DNA of 45,737 nucleotides from the NCBI RefSeq assembly GCF_937863835.1, contig NZ_CALMHT010000123.1:1-45737 (forward strand). The letters are read 5' to 3'. The notes beneath the pieces were generated by a model. That model was given only the letters and a program-made list of their open reading frames with translations, was not told the DNA's origin and did no database searches. This DNA comes from an uncultured Prevotella sp. GTDB lineage: Bacteria; Bacteroidota; Bacteroidia; Bacteroidales; Bacteroidaceae. The position numbers were made by a program, and so were the translations under genes. Numbering within the stretch: position 1 is the stretch's first letter; each line of letters starts with the position of its first letter. Below are positions 25,061 to 33,330 of the stretch, piece by piece.

Positions 25061-25420
25061 ATGAAAGTACCACAATCGTATTATGATGAGATATTCAATT
25101 TTAAAGGACAATGGGATATGCCTTCCTGTTGTGGACTGAAGATAAGAATCGTTGAAGGCAAAACATACGTGATCGTAACGGAACTGTATCAGGAAAATCC
25201 CGGGTCATCAGTTACTTATGCAGGAAAATCACTTGCAGACCAGATATGTTCAGCTAAAAATTTGAATATAGATGATATCATATATTTGGAATGTAACCCT
25301 AATACCAATTCCAAACTGTCTTTTTATGATGAAGAGTATTTCGTGGTAGACTTTAATGCTGATATGCAACATAAATATCATCAGCTCTCAAAAGATAAAG
25401 TGATGAGAATATTATCGTAA
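25061..25420 (+). CDS. Unknown 119-aa protein in the polyene operon
   Basis: No recognised family. It is small, soluble and without a signal peptide. It has a Cys pair (DMPSCCGLKI) near the N-terminus, an alpha/beta pattern (GKTYVIVTELYQENPG), and a C-terminal acidic then basic stretch. It lies 6 nt after the radical SAM gene and 4 nt before the esterase, which makes it a likely accessory or substrate-binding partner of the radical SAM enzyme. That partnership is an inference from gene order only. Confidence 0.65.
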   Translation: MKVPQSYYDEIFNFKGQWDMPSCCGLKIRIVEGKTYVIVTELYQENPGSSVTYAGKSLADQICSAKNLNIDDIIYLECNPNTNSKLSFYDEEYFVVDFNADMQHKYHQLSKDKVMRILS

Positions 25421-25424
25421 AACA

Positions 25425-26321
25425 ATGAGGATATTATTAGGTATCATATTATTCCTTTTTTCCAGTATACAATATATACAGGCCCAGACGACTATGAATA
25501 TATGGAAAGGAATAAAATCTAATAGTGTAACCCTTAAAGCGTATATACCGAAAGAAGGAAAACCTTCTGTAGCTATTATTGTATGTGCCGGGGGTAGTTA
25601 TTTTTGGAATGGTAATAAGGCGGAAGGAACGAAGGTCGCTGAATGGTTAATGAATAATGGTATTGCAGCCTTTTTGCTTGATTACCGAACACCTGGAACG
25701 ATAGGTTTCCTCACTCATTATCGTGCCATTGTGCCCTGCCTCCAGTATCCGGATGTAATACAAGATGTGCAACGTGCGATACAGGTAATACGAAATAAAG
25801 CTTCTGAACTTGGTGGGAACGACATGAAATTAGGTGTTATGGGTTTTTCTGCAGGAGGTCATCTGGCGATGCTTGCCGCCGAATTGTATAAAACCGACTA
25901 TACAGGACAATTGAATGTTCTTTCCCCAAAATTGCTGCGACCTGATTTCGTCGCTCCGATTTATCCTGTAGTCACACTATCCGATAGCAGATATGTCCAT
26001 AAACGTTCACGTCGTGGACTGCTAGGGGAGTGGAGGCAGTTTAATCACCGTATGCAGGATTCCTTATCATTGGAGAAACATGTACCGGATGATTGTCCGC
26101 CTGTATTTTTGTGTAATTGTATTGACGACCCCACAGTGAAATATCAGAATTCCGTACTGCTTGATTCGGCATTGACAGCACATCATATACCGCATAAATA
26201 TATACAATATAGAACAGGTGGTCATGGCTTTGGTGCAGATACCTATTTAGGTACAGACGAATCGCGCCAATGGATGTCTGAATTTATTAAATGGCTAAAA
26301 GATATAAATATAAGAAAATGA
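25425..26321 (+). CDS. Secreted alpha/beta-hydrolase (esterase/lipase family)
   Basis: 298 aa with a signal peptide (first 20 residues, cleavage near YIQA before Gln). The alpha/beta-hydrolase fold has the nucleophile elbow GFSAGGH with S142, D235 in CIDDPTVKY and H267 in GGHGFGAD, giving a complete triad. It resembles the acetyl-xylan-esterase/Aes-like BD-FAE group common in Bacteroidota. In this operon it might trim or remodel an ester of the lipid product in the periplasm, though a sugar-ester role is typical for the family elsewhere. Its stop overlaps the next start as ATGA. Confidence 0.85.
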   Translation: MRILLGIILFLFSSIQYIQAQTTMNIWKGIKSNSVTLKAYIPKEGKPSVAIIVCAGGSYFWNGNKAEGTKVAEWLMNNGIAAFLLDYRTPGTIGFLTHYRAIVPCLQYPDVIQDVQRAIQVIRNKASELGGNDMKLGVMGFSAGGHLAMLAAELYKTDYTGQLNVLSPKLLRPDFVAPIYPVVTLSDSRYVHKRSRRGLLGEWRQFNHRMQDSLSLEKHVPDDCPPVFLCNCIDDPTVKYQNSVLLDSALTAHHIPHKYIQYRTGGHGFGADTYLGTDESRQWMSEFIKWLKDINIRK

Positions 26322-27451
26322 TGAGAAACGAAGATTTTGATGATATACGTCCATATTACGACAATGAGATACCCGATGCGATGCAACGTATCGTAAATAG
26401 CGATATTTTCCCTCTTATGGTATCTTATGTATATCCAAGTAAGAATGTTGAGGAAATAAAAGAATTGATTCTTAGTTTTAAAACGATAAAAGATTTTCAA
26501 CTTGAAGTGATGCGGTGTGTCAATGAACAGGTTCTGTCACGCAGTACCACTGGATTTACTTATGAAGGAATTGATCAACTGGACCCGCAGAAGAAGTATT
26601 TGTTTGTTTCAAATCATCGGGACATTATGCTCGACTCTTGTCTGTTGCAGTATCTATTATACAAAAATGGTCATGAGACGACAGAGATCACTTTCGGTGC
26701 TAATCTTATGAGCAGTCCGCTTGTCGTAGATATCGGTAAATCCAATAAAATGTTTCGTGTGGAAAGAGGCGGTAACATGAAAGACTTCTACATGAGTTCA
26801 AAACATTTATCAGATTATATTCGTTATGTGTTGACGGAAAAGAATCAATCCGTATGGATAGCTCAACGGAACGGAAGAACAAAAGACGGAAATGATGAAA
26901 CGGATCAGGGCATAATAAAAATGTTTTGTCTTAGTAAAGCTTCCGATAAAATACAGGCATTATCAGAACTGCATATCATACCAGTAAGCATATCATACGA
27001 ATGGGAACCTTGCGATATATTAAAAAGTCTGGAACTTTACGAGTCTCGTTTTGAGAAGTATGTTAAGAAACCCGGAGAAGATCTCAATAGCGTTATAACA
27101 GGTCTGCTACAACCGAAAGGGAAAGTTAATATCACATTTTGTAATCAGATTACCAAGGAAAATTTGATTAAGTATAATGACTGTACCAATAATGAATATA
27201 ATAAGAAGGTAGCGACATTGCTTGATAAACGAATCATTGATGCATATAAGTTATCTCCGAATAACTATATTGCACATGATCTGAGATACGGACAGAATAT
27301 TTATCAGGACAAATATACTGAAAGTCAGAAAAAAGATTTTCTCCATTATATGGAAAAGTTGGATAAATTTGATATAAGTGAGCCGGATATCTTAAAAGAT
27401 ATCTTTCTTGGTATATATGCCAATCCAGTTGAAAACAAGACAAGAATATAG
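26318..27451 (+). CDS. PlsC-like glycerolipid acyltransferase
   Basis: 377 aa from ATG 26318 (ATGA overlap); an upstream start at 26291 would overlap 31 nt. The acyltransferase core contains FVSNHRDIMLDS, the Bacteroidota variant of the HX4-5D motif, and later AQRNGRTKDGND in the position of the EGTRS block. About 75 residues precede the domain and about 150 follow it, longer than standard PlsC. It is the last gene of the 25-gene run and ends 85 nt before the next promoter. It probably contributes to the lipid anchor of the product. Cytoplasmic face of the inner membrane is expected; no clear helix anchors it. Confidence 0.82.
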   Translation: MMRNEDFDDIRPYYDNEIPDAMQRIVNSDIFPLMVSYVYPSKNVEEIKELILSFKTIKDFQLEVMRCVNEQVLSRSTTGFTYEGIDQLDPQKKYLFVSNHRDIMLDSCLLQYLLYKNGHETTEITFGANLMSSPLVVDIGKSNKMFRVERGGNMKDFYMSSKHLSDYIRYVLTEKNQSVWIAQRNGRTKDGNDETDQGIIKMFCLSKASDKIQALSELHIIPVSISYEWEPCDILKSLELYESRFEKYVKKPGEDLNSVITGLLQPKGKVNITFCNQITKENLIKYNDCTNNEYNKKVATLLDKRIIDAYKLSPNNYIAHDLRYGQNIYQDKYTESQKKDFLHYMEKLDKFDISEPDILKDIFLGIYANPVENKTRI

Positions 27452-27511
27452 CCATTTCCAATGTGAGAATTGTTTGATATAAGAGAAAAATCTATTTTTT
27501 TCATGTAGATA

Positions 27512-27543
27512 TTTGTTTCGTTCACATTTTTTGCATATATTTG
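27512..27543 (+). promoter_or_regulatory. Promoter for the PagL-like gene
   Basis: TTTG at 27512-27515 and TATATTTG at 27536-27543, 20 nt apart, match the Bacteroidota promoter form. It marks the end of the long operon. No convincing terminator is seen between 27451 and this promoter. Confidence 0.65.
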
Positions 27544-27579
27544 CGAATATATTATATGTACATTTATTGAGAGTTATTG

Positions 27580-28797
27580 ATGAAAAACGTTTTATTGATA
27601 TTGTTACTATGTTTATCCTTTTCACAAAGTATACTTGCGGAAGAGGAACAAGACACAATCACTCAAGATAAATGTGAACGTACAATACATAGGATAGGGG
27701 TAGAGTTTATACCGGCCGCCATTATTCATACACACAAATTTCTTGAGGGAAATAATGCAGAGGGCCGTACGATGAATCATGCTGCAACATTTCGTGTGGA
27801 ATATTCTTTTCAGAAATCTCCCAATAGTTTGCAGGGACAGATATATAAGGATGTCTATCAAGGCGTAGGATTGGCATATCATAATCTTAACCCCGAACTT
27901 GGTAATCCGATATCAGTATACATATTCCAAGGAGCGCCCATAGTCAAGTTCTCCCAACGTCTATCACTTAATTATGAATGGAATCTCGGATTATCTTTCA
28001 ATTGGAATCCGTATGATAAAGATTCTAATCCTGATAATAGAGTAATCGGTTCGAAAGTGAACGCATACATTGATGTCGATTTTTACCTACGTTGGATGTT
28101 GTCTGACAATATCGATTTGAATTTAGGTATGTCCGTATCCCACTTCTCCAATGGTAATACTAATTTTCCTAATGCCGGACTTAATATAATCGGTGCAAAA
28201 CTTGGCGCGGCATATTATATTAACAGAAAGTTGAACAGTATACCAGGCAGACGTGTGACCGTATCTAAATTTGAGCGTCACATCAGTTATGATTTGGTCT
28301 TGTACGGTTCATGGCGGAAAAGAGGTATGGCCATTGACAATGATCTCTATGCTTTACATGACCCATATACAGTGTTCGGCTTCAATTTTAATCCCATGTA
28401 TAATGTGAATCCATGGCTGAAGACCGGTCTGTCTCTTGATGGAGTGTACGACAGAAGCGCCAATCTGTATGTTGAGGATTATGTCGCTAAAGTCGGTTCC
28501 GATGATAATGATCTGAACCATGTCTGTAGTCCATCGATGTCAAAACAAATGGCATTGGGAATATCTTACCGCGCAGAGTTTGTCATGCCATATTTTTCCA
28601 TTAATGTCGGTTTGGGTACCAATTTCCTGAATGCCAAAAATGATTTCAGTGGATTGTATCAGATATTGGCTTTGAAAGTCAATCTGAGTCGTAACCTCTT
28701 TGCCCATATAGGTTATAGCATGAATAATTTCAGTGAACCGAACCATTTGATGCTAGGATTGGGATACAGATTCCATAATAAACGGAAAAGTATGTAG
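27580..28797 (+). CDS. PagL-like acyloxyacyl hydrolase, outer-membrane barrel
   Basis: 405 aa from ATG 27580, with a signal peptide ending near SILA before Glu. The motif SHFSNGNTNFPNAGLN (H and S as in the PagL catalytic pair) identifies the lipid A 3-O-deacylase/acyloxyacyl hydrolase family. Strands such as YEWNLGLSFNWNPY and the terminal LMLGLGYRFHN support an outer-membrane barrel. It is about twice as long as enterobacterial PagL, which is usual in Bacteroidota. It would remove an acyl chain from lipid A or a related lipid in the outer leaflet. It has its own promoter and lies just after the polyene operon, so a connection to lipid remodelling is possible but not shown. Confidence 0.82.
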   Translation: MKNVLLILLLCLSFSQSILAEEEQDTITQDKCERTIHRIGVEFIPAAIIHTHKFLEGNNAEGRTMNHAATFRVEYSFQKSPNSLQGQIYKDVYQGVGLAYHNLNPELGNPISVYIFQGAPIVKFSQRLSLNYEWNLGLSFNWNPYDKDSNPDNRVIGSKVNAYIDVDFYLRWMLSDNIDLNLGMSVSHFSNGNTNFPNAGLNIIGAKLGAAYYINRKLNSIPGRRVTVSKFERHISYDLVLYGSWRKRGMAIDNDLYALHDPYTVFGFNFNPMYNVNPWLKTGLSLDGVYDRSANLYVEDYVAKVGSDDNDLNHVCSPSMSKQMALGISYRAEFVMPYFSINVGLGTNFLNAKNDFSGLYQILALKVNLSRNLFAHIGYSMNNFSEPNHLMLGLGYRFHNKRKSM

Positions 28798-28800
28798 ATT

Positions 28801-29556
28801 TTATATATCCATTAAATCCAATTCAACAGGACAATGATCGGACCCTGTTATTTCAGTATGTATCTTTGAGTCGTCGATATTTTGTTTTAGTTTGTCGGAA
28901 ACAAGAAAATAATCCAGTCGCCAGCCAGCGTTTTTCTCCCGTGCATGGAAACGGTACGACCACCATGAATAAGTTATTTGTTCGGGGTATAAGTGTCTAA
29001 AGGTATCAATGAACCCGTTGTTAAGCAAAACAGAAAATTTGTTACGCTCCTCATCTGTGAAACCTGCATTATGTCGATTGGTCTTAGGGTTCTTTATATC
29101 TATTTCTTCATGGGCGACATTCATATCACCGCATATAATGACAGGTTTGCTCATCTCAAGTTTCTTGAGATATTCAAGGAAATCATTTTCCCATTGCATA
29201 CGGTAGTCCAATCTACGTAATTCATCTTGGGAGTTTGGTGTGTAGACGCAGACAAGATAGAACTTCTCCATCTCTAGTGTTATTACCCGTCCTTCGTTGT
29301 CGTGTTCTTTTATACCCAAGCCGTAAGTTACATTCATCGGCTCGTGTCTTGCAAATATAGCAGTTCCCGAATAGCCTTTCTTTTCGGCATAGTTCCAATA
29401 CGACTTATAGCCTGAAAATTCGATGTCAAGTTGACCTTTTTGCATCTTTGTTTCCTGGAGGCAAAAAAAATCAGCATCCAATTGTTCGAAGACTTCGTTA
29501 AAACCTTTCCCTACGCATGCACGTAGTCCATTGACATTCCATGATATAAATTTCAT
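28801..29556 (-). CDS. xth: Exodeoxyribonuclease III (AP endonuclease)
   Basis: 251 aa from ATG at 29556 ([15 protein letters not shown]). That start is preferred over 29565 because the promoter's -7 box ends at 29577, leaving almost no leader for the earlier start. Hallmark motifs: [16 protein letters not shown] with the metal-binding Glu, [11 protein letters not shown], and SDHCPVEL with the catalytic Asp-His. It removes abasic and blocked 3' ends in base excision repair. The gene converges on the PagL-like gene with only 3 nt between them. Confidence 0.96.
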   Translation of the reverse strand: MKFISWNVNGLRACVGKGFNEVFEQLDADFFCLQETKMQKGQLDIEFSGYKSYWNYAEKKGYSGTAIFARHEPMNVTYGLGIKEHDNEGRVITLEMEKFYLVCVYTPNSQDELRRLDYRMQWENDFLEYLKKLEMSKPVIICGDMNVAHEEIDIKNPKTNRHNAGFTDEERNKFSVLLNNGFIDTFRHLYPEQITYSWWSYRFHAREKNAGWRLDYFLVSDKLKQNIDDSKIHTEITGSDHCPVELDLMDI

Positions 29557-29576
29557 AATTTCCAATATTTATATTG

Positions 29577-29607
29577 CAAAGATACGGTTTGTTGATATGA
29601 AAACAAA
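29577..29607 (-). promoter_or_regulatory. Promoter of xth
   Basis: On the minus strand TTTG (29604-29607) and TATCTTTG (29577-29584) are 19 nt apart. It is back to back with the sensor-kinase promoter at 29625-29655, and an ATT run (29611-29625) lies between the two. Confidence 0.7.
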
Positions 29608-29624
29608 ATAATTATTATTATTAT

Positions 29625-29655
29625 TTTGAGGGGAACGAAAAATAATGTATATTTG
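29625..29655 (+). promoter_or_regulatory. Promoter of the orphan sensor kinase gene
   Basis: TTTG at 29625-29628 and TATATTTG at 29648-29655, 19 nt apart. It starts 25 nt before the ATG at 29680. A five-unit ATT run directly precedes the -33 box and could act as an UP-like element. Confidence 0.7.
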
Positions 29656-29679
29656 CCATAATAATAAATTTTACATTTT

Positions 29680-31962
29680 ATGACAAAGCCGATTATTATC
29701 TTTATATTTTTATTATTGAGTTTGGATGTTTACCCTTCTACATCAAAACAGAGTAATATGGATATGGGTAGAGAACAAAGTTATATTCTTCTGCTTGATT
29801 TCTATCGTGCCACAAATGAATGGGCTAATGGCATCAATGATAATATAACCAAGCATCTCACATCAACGAATAAAAAGTTCTTTCTTAAAAATTTGTTTGA
29901 TGCTACTACCGATGATAATAAGTTAAATCCCAATTGGTGGAAACTTTATTTTAGTGACCTTCCTAATGGGAAACCTCGAATAATATTATTATTAGGTGAT
30001 GCAGGATGGATATTGTACAGACATTATGTGCCACAAGATTGGAAGAACATTCCATGTATCGTCTTACCAGCCCGAAAGAATGTAGTGCCGTTTGAATCTT
30101 TCTCCCACAATATTCAAATTTCAGATCATAATCAGATACCCTTTAAAGAGACGATGAAGGGTTGTAAGGTTATTGGTCTAAATCATGGGCATTATGCCAA
30201 GGAAACAATACAACTTATTCGAAAATTACAACCAGAAATCAAACAGATACTGTTTATATCTGATAGTAGATTATCTTCTGCTTTTGTAAAATATGGAATG
30301 GAGAAAATCATAAAACGGGATTTTAAGAATCTAAAGTATATTACATTTGAAAGAAAAAATCATTCTACGCAGCAGTTGTTGGATACTTTGCAACGATTGG
30401 ATAAAGAGACTGGTATCGTTTTTTATGGTTGGAGTAGTAGTAAAGACAAAGCTGAGAATGCAGATTACACCAAGAAAATTATCAGTGCATATTCCAAAAC
30501 GCCTGTATTTACATTGTCAGATTATAAAACAATGGAGGAGACGTCTATGTGTGGTGGATATTATAATTCATCTGCGGATATCGCAAAGGCTACTACAGAT
30601 ATTATGGATCAATTTGACAGAGGGGCGAAGATACCATGGGGAAGTATATCACAGATAAACCATGCCAGAATTTATCTTAATTATCCTACATTACTCGAAA
30701 AACATATTGACGCAGAACTGATACCTGATAATGCGGTCGTTTATGGTAAACCTGAATCATTTGTCCAAAAACATATTGTATCAATTATTGTTATTATTGG
30801 TATCTGTCTGATATTATTTATATTACTAGCAGCTTATGCATGGAGCCAGCGTAAACTAAAAATTCTGACGAATAAGACGAAGATAGAATTGGAGAAGTTG
30901 AATCATGTTCTGCAAGTCGTATTGGAAGCTTCAGATGCATTTCCATGGGCCATTGATATTATAAATAATGAACTGTCAGCTTTCGGCAAAAAATTTAAAT
31001 TGGAAGAACTGAAGAGAGTGGTCTATCCCGATGATTTTCATTTCTTAGGTGATACGATTAGATATCTAAATGCCGACCATGCGCGACAGGAATTTATACC
31101 CCATGAAGTGAGGTTTAATATTAATGATACTGGATACCATTGGTACAAACTAAGAGGTGTCGTTGATCAAAGAGATGAAAAAGGAGAGCCTATATATATA
31201 ATAGGTTCTGCTGAAAATATAGAAAAACAAAAACAAATTGAGTCAAATCTTATTGAAACGAAGGAAAAGGCTATTGAATCTAGTAATCTCAAAACAGCAT
31301 TTCTTGCGAATATGAGTCATGAGATACGTACGCCGCTTAATGCTATCGTTGGATATGCCGACTTGTTAGCTACTTCGGAAGATTTGAGTGAAGAGGATCG
31401 AATCATCTTCAATAAAAATATTTATGCGAATAAAGAACAATTGATGCAGTTGTTTAATGATATTTTGGATTTATCAAAAATAGAAGCTGGAACGTTGGCT
31501 TTCAATTGCAAAACTGTCGATTTCTCTGAAGTTATCAGAGATGCAGTGTCTTCTGCCAAGTTTAATCAGTATGATACTGACTCTGTTCGTTTGATTGTTG
31601 ACCCAATGCCTGAAACTTGTCAAATATTTACGGATAATCAGAGAATACAACAAGTTATCGTGAATTTTATTACCAATGCATATAAGTTTACCAAGTCTGG
31701 TTCTATTCATGTCGGCTATAAGATCATAGATAAGAAAAACATCTATTGTTATGTCAAAGATACGGGTATCGGAATCGATAAATCTCAGCATAAGCGAATC
31801 TTTGAACGTTTTGAAAAACTAGACTCCTTTAAAACAGGTACGGGATTAGGGTTGTCAATCAGTAAGATGATAATAGAAAAACTGCGAGGTGAAATAGGAG
31901 TAGAGTCTGCTGTAGGTGAGGGGGCTACATTCTGGTTCAAGTTGCCGACCCAGAAGGTTTAA
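29680..31962 (+). CDS. Sensor histidine kinase with periplasmic binding-protein-like sensor
   Basis: 760 aa. N-terminal signal/anchor (about 1-20), then about 340 residues resembling a type I periplasmic binding protein (ABC substrate-binding-like; IILLLGDAGWILYRHYV, QILFISDSRLSSAFVKYG). One membrane helix follows at about 365-388, then a PAS-like region. The HisKA domain has FLANMSHEIRTPLN with H547, and the ATPase has N-box IVNFITNAYKF, G1 DTGIGI at 694 and G2 GTGLGLS at 720. No receiver domain is attached and no response-regulator gene is adjacent. It sits close after the polyene operon with its own promoter, so a regulatory link is possible but unproven. Confidence 0.9.
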   Translation: MTKPIIIFIFLLLSLDVYPSTSKQSNMDMGREQSYILLLDFYRATNEWANGINDNITKHLTSTNKKFFLKNLFDATTDDNKLNPNWWKLYFSDLPNGKPRIILLLGDAGWILYRHYVPQDWKNIPCIVLPARKNVVPFESFSHNIQISDHNQIPFKETMKGCKVIGLNHGHYAKETIQLIRKLQPEIKQILFISDSRLSSAFVKYGMEKIIKRDFKNLKYITFERKNHSTQQLLDTLQRLDKETGIVFYGWSSSKDKAENADYTKKIISAYSKTPVFTLSDYKTMEETSMCGGYYNSSADIAKATTDIMDQFDRGAKIPWGSISQINHARIYLNYPTLLEKHIDAELIPDNAVVYGKPESFVQKHIVSIIVIIGICLILFILLAAYAWSQRKLKILTNKTKIELEKLNHVLQVVLEASDAFPWAIDIINNELSAFGKKFKLEELKRVVYPDDFHFLGDTIRYLNADHARQEFIPHEVRFNINDTGYHWYKLRGVVDQRDEKGEPIYIIGSAENIEKQKQIESNLIETKEKAIESSNLKTAFLANMSHEIRTPLNAIVGYADLLATSEDLSEEDRIIFNKNIYANKEQLMQLFNDILDLSKIEAGTLAFNCKTVDFSEVIRDAVSSAKFNQYDTDSVRLIVDPMPETCQIFTDNQRIQQVIVNFITNAYKFTKSGSIHVGYKIIDKKNIYCYVKDTGIGIDKSQHKRIFERFEKLDSFKTGTGLGLSISKMIIEKLRGEIGVESAVGEGATFWFKLPTQKV

Positions 31963-31975
31963 ATTTAGTAGCATG

Positions 31976-32010
31976 AAAAAAGCAGATATTGTATTAAATA
32001 TCTGCTTTTT
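31976..32010. terminator. Bidirectional terminator between the sensor kinase and ribH
   Basis: AAAAAAGCAGATATT (31976-31990) pairs with AATATCTGCTTTTT (31997-32010) across a 6-nt loop. A and T runs on both sides let it serve the plus-strand kinase gene and the minus-strand ribH operon. Confidence 0.9.
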
Positions 32011-32030
32011 ATTTTATATATAATCCACAA

Positions 32031-32507
32031 TTAGAATTTTGCCATTTTTATAGCATCTACTGCACATTCATCGCCTTTGTTTCCTAATGTTCCGCCACAA
32101 CGGTCTTTAGCTTGTTGTTGGTTTTCCGTCGTGAGAAGTCCATATATCACAGGAATTTCACTCGTGGCATTAAGTCTGGCAATTCCAGCTGTTACTCCTT
32201 GACAGATATAATCAAAATGAGGCGTTTCGCCACGGATGACGCATCCTAGTATGATGATGGCATCATAACCTCCATTAAGTATCATCTGATGAGCCCCGTA
32301 AACAAGTTCGAAACTTCCTGGAACGGTCTTTACATGTATATTCTCAGGAATGGCCCCATGCTTTTCGAGCGTGTTCAATGCCCCATTAAGAAGGGCACCT
32401 GTAATCTCTTCGTTCCATTCGCTTACAACAATGCCAAAGCACATGTTGCTCGCATCCGGAACACTTTTTAAATCGTAATCAGATAAATTATGTAATGCAG
32501 TTGCCAT
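32031..32507 (-). CDS. ribH: 6,7-dimethyl-8-ribityllumazine synthase
   Basis: 158 aa. It condenses 5-amino-6-ribitylaminouracil with dihydroxybutanone phosphate, the penultimate step of riboflavin synthesis. Typical segments: [35 protein letters not shown], and [18 protein letters not shown] with the His of the active site. [14 protein letters not shown] segment close to the end is also characteristic. It overlaps the stop of the upstream TPR gene by one base, so the two are co-transcribed. Confidence 0.96.
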   Translation of the reverse strand: MATALHNLSDYDLKSVPDASNMCFGIVVSEWNEEITGALLNGALNTLEKHGAIPENIHVKTVPGSFELVYGAHQMILNGGYDAIIILGCVIRGETPHFDYICQGVTAGIARLNATSEIPVIYGLLTTENQQQAKDRCGGTLGNKGDECAVDAIKMAKF

Positions 32508-33187
32508 TATTTTGTAGAAGCGCGTTCTATGTATTTGTCGATTTCTTGATACTGCATAGAGTTGAAGTATTTCTGCTTAATCTCTTTGTAGAGTTCGAGA
32601 GCTTCGTCTTTCTTTCCTTGACTTTCAAGGATTTCTCCAGCTTGAATAAGGAATGTTGGAGAAAGACTGTTGTTGTCAGCATCTTTGGCTGCTTTCTTAA
32701 GGTATTCGACAGCTTTGTCAAGTTGGTTGACATGAGCATAAGCGTTACCCAATGCTGCTTCGGCAGCCGGACTGATCATTTCGTCTTTGCCACTGCTAAA
32801 TTGATCAAGGTATTTAACGGCATCTTGCCATTTTTCTAACTGGGCATAGCAAAGTCCTGCATAGAGATTAGCCAGATTACCGGCATCAGTACTGCTGTAG
32901 TCACTAGAAATTTTTACAAATCCAGGGTAACCTGCTCCATCACCGTTCAAAGCTTTGTCAACCGAACCTGCATCGAAGTATTCCTGTCCTTTGGCCAATA
33001 CCGTACTTGCCTTGTCTTCGCGTGGTCCAGCTACATAATTGATGTATAGAATAACGCCTGCAACGATAACAACGATTGCAGCTACAGCGATAGTGATTGC
33101 TTTCTTGTATTTTAGGAAGAAAGCCTGTGAATTGTTAAGGGAATCATTTACATTAAGAGTACCCTTCTGTTCTTTTGATTTTGCCAT
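32507..33187 (-). CDS. Membrane-anchored tetratricopeptide repeat protein
   Basis: 226 aa. A cytoplasmic N-terminal 30 residues is followed by one membrane helix ([20 protein letters not shown]), then TPR-like helical repeats such as [20 protein letters not shown] and [20 protein letters not shown]. It is of the YfgM/ancillary SecYEG-translocon-like type, probably acting in envelope protein assembly, though the exact partner is unknown. It is the first gene of a two-gene operon with ribH. Confidence 0.85.
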   Translation of the reverse strand: MAKSKEQKGTLNVNDSLNNSQAFFLKYKKAITIAVAAIVVIVAGVILYINYVAGPREDKASTVLAKGQEYFDAGSVDKALNGDGAGYPGFVKISSDYSSTDAGNLANLYAGLCYAQLEKWQDAVKYLDQFSSGKDEMISPAAEAALGNAYAHVNQLDKAVEYLKKAAKDADNNSLSPTFLIQAGEILESQGKKDEALELYKEIKQKYFNSMQYQEIDKYIERASTK

Positions 33188-33226
33188 TATTTATTTTTAT
33201 TTTATTATTCATGATTAAAAGCGTGG

Positions 33227-33234
33227 CAAAATTA
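33227..33234 (-). promoter_or_regulatory. Probable -7 box of the TPR-ribH operon
   Basis: TAATTTTG on the minus strand, 40 nt before the ATG at 33187. No well-placed -33 TTTG was found. Confidence 0.45.
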
Positions 33235-33274
33235 CTGAATTTATTGCACATATTGAAATTTATCAACCACTTTT

Positions 33275-33306
33275 TTTGTTTTTAAGTTGTAAAAGACTTA
33301 ACTTTG
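33275..33306 (+). promoter_or_regulatory. Promoter of recF
   Basis: TTTG at 33275-33278 and TAACTTTG at 33299-33306, 20 nt apart. Because the -7 box lies at the first possible ATG (33304), the real start of recF must be further in, at 33331. Confidence 0.7.
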
Positions 33307-33330
33307 CACAAAAATAGGTTAAATTGGTAT

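Noticed and set aside
29611..29625. ATT trinucleotide run as a phase-variable promoter tract
   Set aside because: It is only five units, lies upstream of the -33 box and not in the spacer, and AT-rich runs are common in promoters here.
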